The notes: generated by a model from the letters alone, not told the origin. A stretch of DNA of 64,000 nucleotides from Sambucus nigra (GCA_949130495.1 OX422207.1:838369573-838433572), one strand, 5' to 3'; numbered from the stretch's first letter, positions 19,794 through 31,415 are shown. Numbers and translations are program-made.

Positions 19794-21626
19794 ATGGAGC
19801 ACTTATATAATCAGATGCCTATTTTTGATGGGTCTAATTATGCCTACTGGAAAGCTCGTATGAAATCGATTTTAAAATCTATTGACGAGCGTGTTTGGTT
19901 GCTTTGCGAAAATGGTTGGACTCCTCCCACGGTCACTGTTAATAACATCACCTCTTTAAAACCCGTGTCAGCCTGGACTGAAGATGATTATAAATTGTCC
20001 AATTTTAATTCCCGCGGTCTGAGTGCTATTTCTGGAGTTGTCTCTCCTGATGAGTTTTGCCAAATTATGACGTGCACCACGTCTAAAGAGGCTTGGGATG
20101 TTTTGAAATTGACACATGAGGGTACGAACGCAGTTAAAGAGTCAAAATTACAAAATTTGGCCACCCAATTTGAGACTATCAACATGTCTGAGTCTGAATG
20201 CTTTGATGATTTTTATGCACGTTTGTCGGACATAGTTAACACATGTTTTAATTTGGGTGAGGTTATTGATAACACGCGTGTCGTTAAAAAGATTTTGAGA
20301 TCTCTCCCAAAACGCTTTATTCCTAAAGTCACTGTTTTGAACTCTTTGGGAAATTTGAAATCACTTAAGTTGGAAGAACTTGTAGGAGATCTTCAAACCT
20401 ATGAGATTGATATGTTTCCCAAAACCATTAAGGCTAAGGATAATGGCATTGCTTTAAAGACTCATTTTAAGAAAAAGAAAGAAAAAGTTTGTGAGTCCGA
20501 TTTTGAGGGAGATTTTGATTTTAATAATATGACCTTGCTTGCGAAAAATTTTAAAAAATTTCTCAACATGAACAAAAATAATTCTTCCAATAAAAAGAAT
20601 GTTTTCGAGAAAAATAAAAAGAAAGAGGAGGCCAAAGATAGTGATAAGGAGGATGAGATCAGGTGCTTTGAGTGTGAAGGGAAAGGGCACATAGCTAGAG
20701 AGTGTCCTACTAGGATAAGGAGAAAGGGGAAAGAGACTGATATGCCCGCCACACTTAGTGATAGTAGTGAAGGTGAGGGTGATGAGACTAGTGGTGAGAA
20801 GTTTGTAGTTTTTTCTAGTCGTGTCAGCACACCCACCTTGTCCCACAATAGTGCACACGAATGTGATAGTGATGGTTTGAGCGCTTCAAGTGAGGGAGAA
20901 AGTGAGAGTGAAAGTGGAGATGAAAGTGAGCTCCAAAAAGCTTTTAGAGATTTGTACACCGAGACCTTGAAAACAAAGAAGTATAATAGGGATTTAGGTC
21001 TTCGGGTTTTAGATTTGGAGAAAGAGAAGGAGGTTTTGAGAAAGGAGAAGTGTGATTTGACCAGCACGTTGTCTAGTCTGACGACACGTGTATCCCAACT
21101 CGAGAGTGATCTCGAACGTGCCAGGGTGGTCAAAGTCAAGTTTGAGAATGCACCTAAGAAGGTTGAAAAGGTGGTTCTCAAGGGTAAAGGTGAGAAGTTA
21201 GGAATAAGTCATGACGGTGATTTTACTTCCAAATTAGCACCCGAGCCGGTTCCCACTTTAGTATGTGATTCACGTGAGTCTCACCCTAACCCACCTAGGC
21301 GTCCCATTCCCATTAGGAGAGTGCGTCCTAGAGTTTTTGAGAGAGGTGTTCCTAGGCCTATTTATGTTTGCTCACATTGCAAGAGGAGAGGACACCTTAG
21401 GGAATTTTGCTTTAAGTTGGGGTATGTGTCACGTTTTGCTTCTACACGTGTTTCTGGAACACATGCACCCACACATGATACTTTACATGCTCCCGGAGAC
21501 TACATGAGAGAGTTTGCACATTTAGGTGAGCAAGTTAAGTTTTTAGTCAAATCTTCACAAGAATTGATGGAGGTTTTTCATAAGTTGTCACCACCTTTGG
21601 AAAACCCCTCTGCACCTAATGATTGA
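19794..21626 (+). CDS. gag: Gag polyprotein of copia (SIRE-like) type, intact
   Basis: Gag would coat the element RNA and build the virus-like particle in the cytoplasm. From the chosen start (MEHLYNQMPIFDGSNYAYW) the protein is 610 residues. The frame is open from an earlier ATG at 19,734, but the extra 20 residues are low-complexity, and the outer copy also aligns from here. Order: DUF4219-like N-terminus, UBN2-type gag core (about residues 90-215, with TCTTSKEAWDVLKLTHEGT and ELVGDLQTYEIDMFP), zinc knuckle CFECEGKGHIAREC (about 291-304), acidic Ser/Glu stretch and coiled coil (about 365-460), second zinc knuckle CSHCKRRGHLREFC (about 526-539), and the end LENPSAPND. No protease active site and no pol follow, so particles would need pol from a relative. 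It is the only long, undamaged retroelement ORF in the window. Confidence 0.92.
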   Translation: MEHLYNQMPIFDGSNYAYWKARMKSILKSIDERVWLLCENGWTPPTVTVNNITSLKPVSAWTEDDYKLSNFNSRGLSAISGVVSPDEFCQIMTCTTSKEAWDVLKLTHEGTNAVKESKLQNLATQFETINMSESECFDDFYARLSDIVNTCFNLGEVIDNTRVVKKILRSLPKRFIPKVTVLNSLGNLKSLKLEELVGDLQTYEIDMFPKTIKAKDNGIALKTHFKKKKEKVCESDFEGDFDFNNMTLLAKNFKKFLNMNKNNSSNKKNVFEKNKKKEEAKDSDKEDEIRCFECEGKGHIARECPTRIRRKGKETDMPATLSDSSEGEGDETSGEKFVVFSSRVSTPTLSHNSAHECDSDGLSASSEGESESESGDESELQKAFRDLYTETLKTKKYNRDLGLRVLDLEKEKEVLRKEKCDLTSTLSSLTTRVSQLESDLERARVVKVKFENAPKKVEKVVLKGKGEKLGISHDGDFTSKLAPEPVPTLVCDSRESHPNPPRRPIPIRRVRPRVFERGVPRPIYVCSHCKRRGHLREFCFKLGYVSRFASTRVSGTHAPTHDTLHAPGDYMREFAHLGEQVKFLVKSSQELMEVFHKLSPPLENPSAPND

Positions 21627-23188
21627 GGTTCGACTTGTTTACTAGCATAGGGTGATTTTCATGATGTCATTATTTGCCTATTGCTAGTATGTATCATTTT
21701 TTTATATATTTTTGTTTTGAAAAATTTTGAAAAATACAAAAAGATTTTATTTTGACAAAAAATTTTGAAAAATCCAAAAAGATTTTTTGTATTTTGTTTG
21801 CACCGTTTATGGATGAACACTTAGGATGACCGAGTCACAACTTCATTCCATTTATCCATGTGACTGTTTGATAGTGTTTTGAGACAATAGGTCAATTCAT
21901 CCATGTGCTTTATAATGTTTGGAGTCATTAAGATGTAATTAAGTGTTACTTCCTACATGTTTGACTCATATTTCCTTTATTGCACACATGCACGCATTTG
22001 TTTGATTATTGTGCTTGTCTTATCACATGTTGGTTGGGTGTTTTCACTTCAATCCTGTCCTTAAAATGAACCAAGCGCGATAAATTTTTGATAAGGAAAC
22101 TGTGCATATAAAAACCGTTTTGTGAGATTGTGTGCTTTATTTTATAACGGGGAGGGGTTGCGAAAGGTAATTATCTATCCTTTGCGCAAAAACCACCGTT
22201 AAAAAGGACCTAAAAAATTGAGGAATTTTATTATCCGAGGTCCAAAGAGGTTAAAAGAGCCCGAAAAAATTGAAAGGCAATAAAAATATATTCATGCCAA
22301 TTATGGGCCATTTAGGTTTTTGCACCAATTCTCCAAAGTTTGAGAATTTAGATTACCTCTAAAAGAAAATATATATGAGGGAGTTTGGTTGGAGAATTAA
22401 AACGGGTTTGCACGTCCTTGAAATTATTGAAAATGCGCTACATAGTTTTGGACGTTATTGGTGTGGAAATCACTTTGACTTTGATTTGTTGATTCGCATA
22501 AGACGATGTCATCTAAATTCAACAAATTTTTACACCTAAGGATACGTTTGATGCTCATTCGTTAGGGGTACACATATGCATCATGCACATATGACTGATT
22601 GAGTTGATTTACCTATCGAATGTGTTCACACCCATTCATTCCGTTTCCATGACTTGGTTGTTTGAGTCTAAATCCATGGTGTGATTTTTGTATCATATTT
22701 GTTCATATTGGTATCCTATCTTTGTATGAAAAATTTGAAAAATCAAAAATAGTTTGTATTTTTTTTGTATACCGTGACACCCCGATTTTTTTTATTCATT
22801 CTTCTTATTTGTCTATTTGGGGACATAATAAAAAGGGGGAGAAAGAATTATCATTTTATGGGGGAGTTTGAATTTTGGGGGAGTTTTGGGATTTGAGTTA
22901 TGCTATCATATATTGGTATCTATGTTTATCTCATTTCAAACTCGATACGTCACTTGGTATTTTTTCTTTATCTCGTGTGTGTAGGTACTACATTGATGAT
23001 CTCTGAATTGCACACCCTGATGAGAAAAGATTTGAGATTCCTGAAGATTTGTAGAACAAACGATGAAGACTATTCATTTGTACCTTTTCCAGTTTTGGGT
23101 TCATGAGAGGGTAGATTTGTATAGGCAATTTCATATTTGATAATTCGGATTTTTTATGTATGTACCGGCATAGACATAGGGGGAGATT
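21627..23188 (+). other. Pol-less 3' internal region of the inner element
   Basis: About 1.56 kb of AT-rich DNA between gag and the 3' LTR. No protease, integrase, RT or RNase H motif is visible in any frame. It contains repeated purine tracts (AAAAAGGGGGAGAAAG near 22,831, then GGGGGAG runs at 22,861 and 22,878). The tract that adjoins the LTR is AGGGGGAGA at about 23,178. The homologous region of the outer element (24,782-26,173) has the same purine landmarks, so this layout is ancestral to both and not a fresh deletion. Confidence 0.8.
23177..23187 (+). promoter_or_regulatory. Polypurine tract of inner element
   Basis: ATAGGGGGAGA directly before the 3' LTR (TGTAAGAACATAATT at 23,189). 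It would prime plus-strand DNA synthesis. The outer element has ATAAGGGGAGA at the same place (26,161). Confidence 0.8.
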
Positions 23189-24363
23189 TGTAAGAACATA
23201 ATTCTCATGTCCGTTATCTTACAGTTTTGTATGTCGTACGCCGCTACATTTGGCTACATTTGGCACGTCTCTACACGATCGCTCACGACGGCCTCTATCC
23301 GAAATCCAAGCATCAAGCATTCAACAACTCCGTTAATGAGTCCCTCATCTGCCGCAACGACTTCGCGTTCCTTGATTTTAGGCTCGTGATGCAAGTGGAA
23401 CGCAAGGGAAATCAAAACAGTGAAATAAGGCTTGATAGGGAAGTTCAAGGTCATTTTCGTAATTTCACATTCGTATTTCGGAGGTACGGTCAACTGGAAA
23501 ATTGAAGAGCTTGCCGCAACAAAGATACTGGAAGAAACGGCACCTCAATCTGAGCTACGGTGAAGGAGTTATGACTATTTGAAGTTGGAGAAAATTTTCC
23601 AAGAAAAAGACTTAAAGAAATGCGAAGTGTTTTGTTCTTGGACCAGCGCACTTTTTCGAACCGAAGCCCAAACCGGTTCGGTGGGGCGAACCGGTTCGCA
23701 GGGGACACCGAACCGGTTCGGTGTACCTGACGCTGGATAAGATTTTAGTGTTTTAAAATTCTGGATCTCTTCATCAGTTTTTCCTATAAATACCAACTTC
23801 GGGAGAGTTGTTTTGCAAGACTTTGATAGACGAATTTGAGAGTCCTAATACCTCAAGTCTTCATATTTTTGAGTTCCCAAACTCATGTTTTGATTCACAT
23901 ATCATTACCATATCTTTGTGAATCCTTTTTGATAACCCAAGAACACAACTTTGGTTTGTTCAACCCTTGTGGAGAAGCCGTTCTCTTCTTCATTGCTGCC
24001 CTCCTGGAAAGGGAAACTTCCAGCCGCCGACATAGGAACCGACACCTGCGGGTATTTCTGTGTCACACCGTTTCTAGCCGTTACTTTGAAGGTTTACCGA
24101 AGACACCGTGCGTTACACTTGTGGGCAATTATCAGGTTGTATGTAAGTCAATGGTCTTGTAAATTCTTTAAAGTTCTAGAAATAAAAGGTTTTGCCCTTC
24201 GGGGATTTTTCCTTAACTTTATGTCACATGCTTTATATTTGATGGGTTGATTTAGATTCATGTTTAAGGGTTGATTTTATTTGGTTTAAAAGTAGACGCT
24301 AATTAAATAAGGGTTCTTGGAAACTTGCGAATTTAATTTAAATCGATATTACACGTGTTCTCA
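23189..24363 (+). repeat. 3' LTR of inner gag-only element
   Basis: Near-identical to 18,499-19,673 (about 18 mismatches counted by eye, no gaps). It has the same triple AACCGGTTCG and TATA box (23,785-23,792). It ends CACGTGTTCTCA. Confidence 0.95.
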
Positions 24364-24781
24364 CTTAGGAATAGGTCATGACGGTGCATCCACTTCACAT
24401 GTTGCACCCGAGTCGGTTCCCACTTTGGTGTTAGATTCATATGACTCTCCACCCAACCCAACTAGGCATCCCGTACCTAATAGGAGATCATGTAGGAGAT
24501 GTTTTGAAAGAGGTGTACCTATGCCTGTTTATGTTTGCACGCATTGTAAGAACAGAGGACACTTTTGGGAGTTTTGTTTTAAGTTAGGCCATGTGTCACT
24601 TTTAGCTACTACACGTGTTCACACACACTCACCCACACCTGACGCTCCGGATGATTATATGAGAGAGTTTTTACACATTAGGGAGCAGTTACTGTTTTTG
24701 GTCAAGACTTCACATGACTTGATGGAGGTTTTCCATAGGATGTCACCACCTTTGGAAAATCCCACCGCACCTAATGGTTGA

Positions 24782-26173
24782 GGTCTAGACTTATTTGCTA
24801 GCATAAGTTGATTTGCGTTACGATATTTTTTTGCCTATTGCTAGAATGTATCATTTTTTTTATTAGTTTTTTTTTATAAAACTTTTGAAAAGTAAAAAAA
24901 GATTTTATTTTGATAAAATTTTTGAAAAAGACAAAAAGAGTTTTGTATTTTGTTTCACACCATTTATGGATGGATATTAGCATGACCGAGTCACACTTTC
25001 ATTACATATCCATATGATGATTTGATAGTGTTTTGATATGCATTATTATTTCATTTTTTGCTTTACAATGTTAGGAGTCATTGAGATGTGATTAGTTGTT
25101 ACTACCTACATGTTTAACTCATAAGTTCTTTTAATGCACACTTACATGGATTTATTTGATTATTGTACTTGTTTATCACATATTGGTCAGAGTGTTGTCA
25201 TCTCAATTTTTTCTTTAAAATGAAAATTATACGATAAAGCTTAACAATGGAAGTAGTGCATGTAAAAACCGTTTATCGTGAGGAATTTAATTGCAACAAA
25301 ATATGATCATGGGAAAGGGCTGCAAGAGAATAAAATTAACTCGTCATGAAATCCACCGTTTTAAAATAGCCCGAAAAAATTTAAAGTCAATAAAAAGATA
25401 AATATGACAAAACGGGGCCACCTCAAAAGAAAAATATAATGATTATTATTTATGAGAGAGTTTGGATGGAAAGAAATGAAAACAGGTTTGCACGTCCTAA
25501 CAGCGTCTTAAAAAAGAATTCATAGTTTTAGACATTATTGGTGTGGGAATCACTTTTGAATTTGATGTGTTGATGGATTGAGTCGATGTCATTTAAATTT
25601 AATACTTTCAACACCTAAGGACGATTTTGAGATTCATTCGATAGGAGTACACGTATACACATGATTTGGTTGTCTTAGGGCAAATTCATGGAGTGATTTT
25701 TGTTTTTTATATGAAAGAATTAAAAAAATCAAAAAATAGTTTATGAAGTATGTTTGAGTATCTATTTAATCGTGACAACTCCATGCTTGATTTTTCTATT
25801 CGTTTCCACATCTATTTTGATCAAATAAAAAGGGGGAGAATGAATTATGGGAGTTTTTGCATTTTAGGGGAGATTTGATTATGATTTTTGATGTATTTCT
25901 TATATCATTTCAAACTCGATGCATCACGAGGTATTTGCTTTGTCTCATGTGTGTAGGTACAACAATGGAAGATCATATGTTACACACCCTGATGAGAAAA
26001 TATTTAAGATTCGAATATTTGATGTTGAAGACTTTGAAGAAAAGTTTTGAGACCTACATGTTTAGTACCTTATCATTTTTGGGTTCATGAGGGTATTAAA
26101 TTTTTATAGGCATTTTATGTTTTGATAATTCGAAAGTTTTTATTTTGTACCGACATAGACATAAGGGGAGATT
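24782..26173 (+). other. Pol-less 3' internal region of the outer element
   Basis: AT-rich non-coding DNA homologous to 21,627-23,188. Purine tracts AAAAAGGGGGAGAATG (about 25,829) and ATAAGGGGAGA (26,161) are kept. No pol motif is visible. Confidence 0.75.
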
Positions 26174-27274
26174 TATAAGGACATGATTTTATAAATGCCC
26201 GTTATCAGTTAGTATGTCGTATACCGCTACAACCGTCAAAGAATGTTCAAGATCACATATGCAATAAGACGGATCTGAATATCAATTTTCTTCAACAATC
26301 AAGCCTCCGCGAGATGAATTTGGTAAAGGTTGTGTTTTTATTCCTTAGCATTTCACTTAGAATATTGGGATATTTTTCATCAAAAAATTTCTAAGTGTTG
26401 GAGAAGAGTTTTATGTTTTTCGTCAAAATTAATTTTCGAAGTTTTAAGGCGCTACACTTTCTAGGAAAAGAAAAAGAAAAAAAAATATTTAAAGGCTCGT
26501 TCGAGCTATAGCTTACATAGTTCAAATGAAGACCATCTTGCATTAAGTTCGTGCGAGCGACACCTGTCATCGTTCAAGCGATATTCGATCTCGTTCGAGC
26601 GACCTGTCGCCTTAAGGTTTTATATAAATACACGTTAAACGAGGCATATGTTTTCAATAAGTCTTTTAATTTTTCATCCTAAAAATAGTGAAAATCGGCA
26701 GAACACTTTTGGCTTCTTCATTTAGAGTTTTAAACCCTTGTTTTTCAATTCACAAAAATCCCGATGTTTTGGTGAATTGTTTTGGAACCTAAGAACATAC
26801 TTTGCTATTGTTCAACCTTTGTAGAGTGCGTCTCTACACCGAAAGACTGACGTCATTGGTGTTCCCTGCGTGTGGATCTTTACTGAAGATTGGACTGCGG
26901 TTCATGTGGGTTCAATGCGTGGAATCCATTGCTGACTCGAGACTGCACGTCTATATAGGTTTGCTGAGGTAAACTTATTGCAGATTTCATTGTAATCCGT
27001 GTAAATTATGATTTACAAATTGTAGTGAAATAAAAGGTTTTCCCCTTAGGGGATTTTTCCTGAAATCTCCGAGTTGGTTATTTGTGTTTATTAGTTTAAC
27101 ACACACAAACGCGCATAGTTGCTTGTTTAAAGGTTGATTTTATTTGGTTTAAAATTGACTCTAATTAAATAAGTTTGTAATTGGATTTTTGCACATTTAT
27201 TTAAATCTTATCACACACATTTTTTCTCAAATTGGTATCATAACTTTTTTCAAAAGCGAGTGCATACCTTCTCA
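26174..27274 (+). repeat. 3' LTR of outer gag-only element
   Basis: Starts TATAAGGACATGATT (the TG terminus has mutated to TA) and ends ACCTTCTCA, 1,101 bp. It contains the segment of about 75 bp that the 5' LTR lost. The TATA box TATATAAATA is at 26,621. Confidence 0.9.
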
Positions 27275-27279
27275 AAGTC

Positions 27280-27838
27280 ACCTGCAATCCACAATAAAGA
27301 ATCAGTATCTACTCAAGAAATAAAGATGCCAAGAACTCAAAAAAGACAAAAGATAACCTTGTTTCTCATCATAGTCCGCTAAGGATAAGGACTAATTCAA
27401 CCGCAAGTTGGACTTCCGCCATCGAAACATACGATAAAAGTCCCCCATATCCTCATCCTTTAGGGCCATCAACTCCGCGTTATGCTCTATCACCTCATAG
27501 AACCACGTCTGCAAAAGATCTAAATTAATAAAGAGAATAAAAGAAAAATGCAAGTAAATGCATAAAAAGAAAAATGAATCAAAAATTACCTCTAGAAGGT
27601 GTGTGGCTCCCATAAAAGTTTATCAGCAGCACCGGATGAAAGCATCCAAAAAAGAATAAAGTGATGCCAAAGTCAGGCTTCTCCAATCGTACAACTGAAG
27701 GTCAAAAATTTTCCTCAGATACGGTAAAAACCAAAGATGGACGACGTCGCCACTCGTCGCAACCAAGAAATAACCAAGAAAAAACAAACTAAATAGACGA
27801 TCCATCTATCTCACCTGCCTCCCGTTAGTCATATGCAC
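27280..27838 (-). pseudogene. Antisense PMD gene, element B, middle exons
   Basis: This is PMD sequence between the AAGTC duplication and the CACTA element. Reading the minus strand: FLVATSGDVVHLWFLPYL, then YDWRSLTLASLYSFLDAFIRCC, then GATHLLE, an intron with GT/AG ends (about 27,590 to 27,512), then TWFYEVIEHNAELMALKDED. This matches element A exons 2 and 3, including the intron position between HLLE and TWFY. It is disrupted on both sides by insertions. Confidence 0.7.
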
Positions 27839-27861
27839 CACTACACCAAATCTGCCCATTT

Positions 27862-28105
27862 GTCAAGGTCATTGACCTTGACAAATCCAACTTGTCAAGG
27901 TCAATGATCGTGACATTTCGAGGCGAGACAACTTTTTTTGTCACGGTTGTGTCACAGTCATTGACCTTGACACAAAACTCGCGTTTTGAGTCACGGTCAT
28001 GTCGCGGTCAATGACCGTGACACGTTTGTCACAGTTATAAACCGTGACAAATCCGTGACCCTTCTTGCCCAAAATTATCACGGTCATTGACCGTGACAAT
28101 TCTGG
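27862..28105. repeat. CACTA left subterminal repeats
   Basis: Many direct and inverted copies of a TGTCA(C/A)GGTCA(T/A)TGACC(G/T)TGACA-like word, as TGACCGTGACA and its complement. In En/Spm such subterminal words are the binding sites of the TnpA protein, so these are the likely targets of the TnpA-like product encoded here. Confidence 0.7.
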
Positions 28106-28339
28106 GCAGAATTTAAAAAAAATCTGCTGGGCAGTATGGCCACTGCCACTGCCCAGCAGTATATTTGTATCTGTTATAGCAACGTTGTACCTGTTCCAAA
28201 CATCATATATCCAACACAAACTAAAGATAATGCAAATATATATTCATGACGATATAATCCAAATATTCAAAATAGAAATAATATACATGACGATATAATC
28301 CAAATATAATTAAAATGGACAAACTTAAAAATAATGTTA

Positions 28340-30047
28340 CTACATGTCTTCGATAAAACTGAGGAGGTGAGTAGGCCACACGACATACGAATTGACACAC
28401 CCACTAATATACGTCGTGCCACATTGTTTGCGCAACCACAATAGGGAGTTCTCCTTCCCGGGTATGACATGCGTGACGAGCACCCTGGACTCCATCTCTT
28501 GAAGTACACGTCCATCGACTATTCCACCATCGACGATATTCTGGTCCCTCAACCCCCGCCCTATCCGCTGGCCATCAAATACGTCCAATATAAACACGCT
28601 CGGCCAACCAAGTGTCGACAATGGTCTATTGAAGGGCGCCAAATAGGGAAGTGGATCATCGAAGTACGAACGTGTCGGTGATGAAGCAGCGAGGTCCACA
28701 TCCTCGTCCTCCCGCACCTCCTCCTCCACTGCCTCCTCCTTCCCTTTCCCTTTCCCTTTACGGTCTCCACCCAACGTACGCTTCATGAATGCGTACATAT
28801 CTTGGACCGTCGCCTCCAAACGAGACAGCTTCACGTCGTGTGAATCCACCGTTCGAGCCAACCCGGTGTCACTCGTCTCCAATCCGATGATCCTAGATTT
28901 TGCCACCCGCGAAATCACTCCCCTTGTCCTCCCTTTGCGATCAGAGCCAAGAACTTGGCTGAGTGCGTCTGTGGACAAAGATGCCTTGTCGGCATCAGAC
29001 TGCGACTCATGCACCTCCTTAAGCTTTGCCTGAAACGACAAAAAGCACATGATTAGTAAAATAAGTAAACTAAAAAATTATAACGTAATTAACAATAATT
29101 AAACTGTCGGATTACTTACAATCGTGGCCGCGACGCTCGGGGACACCTCCTTGTCCTTCCCCTTCTTCGTCCGAAGAGCCACATAAGTATTGAGCCTATG
29201 TGGCTTACCCCCTGGCCCACTCCCTACCCCCTGAAATAAAATAAAGTAAAGTAAAATTAGTATCGGCCCCGCAAAGTAAAATAATGAAGAATAATATATT
29301 TCTGTAGTTATAGATAAATTAAATCTTACCTGCATCCTATGCTCCACCTCAGCGTAAGAGGTCCGGCCGGAGTAGTGCACGTCCGTCTTTTTTGCCCGAT
29401 TTTCCCTCCCCGATTGGCGAGATGCCAATTGTCGATCCTCGATCTCATTGTCAATGAACTTTTGCCATTGTGCCAATGAGGTCGGCTCCTTGGGCGGGAC
29501 GGATCCGCGCCATTGTATAATGGACTCTCGTGTTTTCCCAAAGTACCGTGTCCGCATATTTTTCTTCCACGTCTTGTGTTGCTCCCTCAACTGCTCCAAG
29601 ACGGAATCGCGTAGCTTTGGATCCAAGTTGAATTGTTCCTGTCCAACAAATACAATGTTAGTTGCGAATAAATATAAATATAAATATAAATATAAATATA
29701 AATATTAATATTAATATAAATATGAAATTGAAATTGAAATTGAAATTGAAATCTTCATATAAATATAAATATAAATATAAATATATTACCTGTAGTGCCG
29801 CCCAAACAGCTAACTTGAGCTCATATGGCACCTCCTTCCAACTCATAAACCCTGGGCCGATGACCGTCTTTAGCAGCTCGAGGGATCTCGCTAATAGCTC
29901 CGACTTCTTCTCGACGGTAATCCCAAATTTTCCATATTTGGGGAGCCTAGGGGCGGAGGAGCCCTCGTCGCCTCCGCTACCACCGAACCCAGACGACATC
30001 ATCATAAACAGCATCATCATCTTCGCCTTAATATCTGAAGGAGACAT
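28340..30047 (-). CDS. TnpA-like CACTA protein (transposase_24-like), four exons
   Basis: A minus-strand gene inside the CACTA element that appears undamaged. Approximate exons: 30,047-29,791 (MSPSDIKAKMMM..., ends WAALQ, donor GTAATA); 29,639-29,332 (EQFNLDPKLRDSVLEQL...HRMQ, donor GTAAGA); 29,233-29,120 (GVGSGPGGKPHRL..., donor GTAAGT); 29,032-28,340. All introns have GT/AG ends, and the joined frame is about 455 codons. Exon 2 carries the core that recalls transposase_24 of plant En/Spm-like elements (WKKNMRTRYFG, then QWQKFIDNE, then RENRAKKTDVHYSGRTSYAEVE). Exon 4 has the downstream L..VLGSDRKGRTRGV block and an acidic tail. The likely role is DNA binding at subterminal repeats rather than catalysis. 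The TATAAA-repeat array at 29,672-29,790 sits in intron 1. Confidence 0.75.
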
Positions 30048-30099
30048 TTTTGTTGTAAAAAAATGTTATTAGTACAGATTAAAAAAATGTTAATAGTAA

Positions 30100-31090
30100 A
30101 CATACACACACCCCTACCCCACCCGCCACGCACACACACACACACCCCACCCCCACCCCCACCCCCACCCCCTCCCCCCACCCCCACTACCCCCCTCCCC
30201 CACCACACACCACCATACACACACATATACACATACTCCACCCCCTCCCCCCGCCACGCACACACGCACACACCTACGCACACACACACACACACACCAC
30301 CCCACCCCCACCCCCTCCCCCCACCACGACCGTGACAACTACATTTATTGTTTATCAATAAAATTATGACATGAGATAATTATAATTGGAGCATAAATTT
30401 CATTATCATAAAGGGATAAATCCAACCAAGTACAGAGATTCTACAAATTAAAGTGAGAATTAAATTTAAGACTTTCTAACAACATGCAAGTGTATGGATT
30501 CAACATAGTTGGGCACGAAAGTAACTAATGATATTCCTAAAAACATACAATTGGCAACATTTTGTGAATTTACTAAATTCCATATTTTACTAAATTCCAT
30601 ATTTACAATTGGCAAAATATTATCATATTTTTAGTTAGAAAATTTCACCCCCACCCCCTCCCCCACCACACCCCACACCCACTACCCCCGTCCCCCACCA
30701 CACCCCACCCCCACTACCCCCCTCCCCCACCACACACCACCATACACACATATACACATACCCCACCCCCTCCCCCCGCCACGCACACACCTACGCACAC
30801 ACACACACACACACACCCCACCCCCTCCCCCCACCACGACCGTGACAACTACATTTATTGTTTATCAATAAAATTATGACATGAGATAATTATAATTGGA
30901 GCATAAATTTCATTATCATAAAGGGATAAATCCAACCAAGTACAGAGATTCTACAAATTAAAGTGAGAATTAAATTTAAGACTTTCTAACAACATGCATG
31001 TGTATGGATTCTACATAGTTGGGCACGAAAGTAACTAATGATATTCCTAAAAACATAAAATTGGCAACATTTTGTGAATTTACTAAACTT
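30100..31090. repeat. 510-bp tandem duplication with C-rich low-complexity DNA
   Basis: C/A-rich simple sequence (CCCCCACC and CACACA runs) at 30,105-30,330 and again at 30,650-30,840. Each is followed by the same block starting CGTGACAACTACATTTATTG (30,331 and 30,841), which stays nearly identical for about 250 bp. The period is 510 bp. ORFs called on either strand here are products of the simple repeat. Confidence 0.8.
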
Positions 31091-31315
31091 TATATAATAT
31101 TATCAAATTTTGTTAAAAAATTATCTAGGGTTTTACCTAATTGAATTAATTTCATGAATAAAATTATTATCAATTTAAATGAAAATATCAATTATTATCC
31201 AATTATTATCCAACTATTATCAATTATTTATTTTGAATGAAAATAAATTGTTATCCAATATTTTTGGATATTATTTACATTTATATTTTTGGATATTATT
31301 TACATTTACATTTTT

Positions 31316-31376
31316 ATATATATACACACATATATATATACACATACACACATATATATACACACAAACATATATA

Positions 31377-31415
<39 letters not shown>

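Larger units (their letters stand above)
18499..24363 (+). mobile_element. Inner gag-only LTR retrotransposon (TR-GAG type), young copy
   Basis: A complete element of 5,865 bp flanked by a perfect duplication CTTAG (18,494-18,498 and 24,364-24,368). It comprises 1,175-bp LTR, tRNA-iMet primer-binding site, one intact gag ORF, about 1.5 kb of non-coding DNA, polypurine tract and 1,175-bp LTR. By my count the two LTRs differ at about 18 of 1,175 positions, nearly all C/T or G/A changes, so insertion was recent. No pol is encoded. This matches the described TR-GAG class of non-autonomous elements that keep only gag. It inserted into the gag of an older relative. Confidence 0.95.
16983..24781 (+). 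pseudogene. gag of outer gag-only element, split by the inner element
   Basis: A copia-type Gag (SIRE-like). It reads MFSSENLYNQLPIFYGSNYAYW (DUF4219-like start), the UBN2 gag region, a first zinc knuckle CFECEVKGHKSFEC near 17,877 and a coiled coil around 18,219-18,455. The reading is cut at 18,498 by the inner element and resumes at 24,369 with a second zinc knuckle (CTHCKNRGHFWEFC). It ends PPLENPTAPNG at 24,781. In-frame stops at about 17,661, 18,036, 18,112, 18,192 and 18,453 make it a pseudogene even without the insertion. It aligns along its length with the intact gag at 19,794-21,626. Confidence 0.85.
15861..27274 (+). mobile_element. Outer gag-only LTR retrotransposon (TR-GAG type), older copy
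   Basis: A complete non-autonomous LTR element flanked by a perfect duplication AAGTC (15,856-15,860 and 27,275-27,279), inserted in the antisense PMD gene of element B. It has two LTRs, a tRNA-iMet primer-binding site, a decayed copia-type gag and a 3' non-coding region with purine tracts. No protease, integrase, RT or RNase H sequence is present. It is interrupted by a younger element of the same family at 18,499-24,363. In a stretch of about 190 bp I compared by eye, the two LTRs differ at roughly 12% of sites, far more than the inner pair, so it is clearly older. Confidence 0.92.

Noticed and set aside
20454..21181. Long minus-strand ORFs of 134 and 239 codons
   Set aside because: Antisense shadows of the Ser/Glu/Lys-rich part of the intact gag.
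29658..30072. Open frames of about 130 codons on both strands (Ile/Asn and Phe/Asn repeats)
   Set aside because: They read through the TATAAA microsatellite of intron 1. The minus-strand frame contains real exon 1 only up to 29,791.
30017..30358. Pro/Thr/His-rich and Gly/Val/Cys-rich ORFs
   Set aside because: Products of C/A simple sequence in the CACTA element, with no domain.
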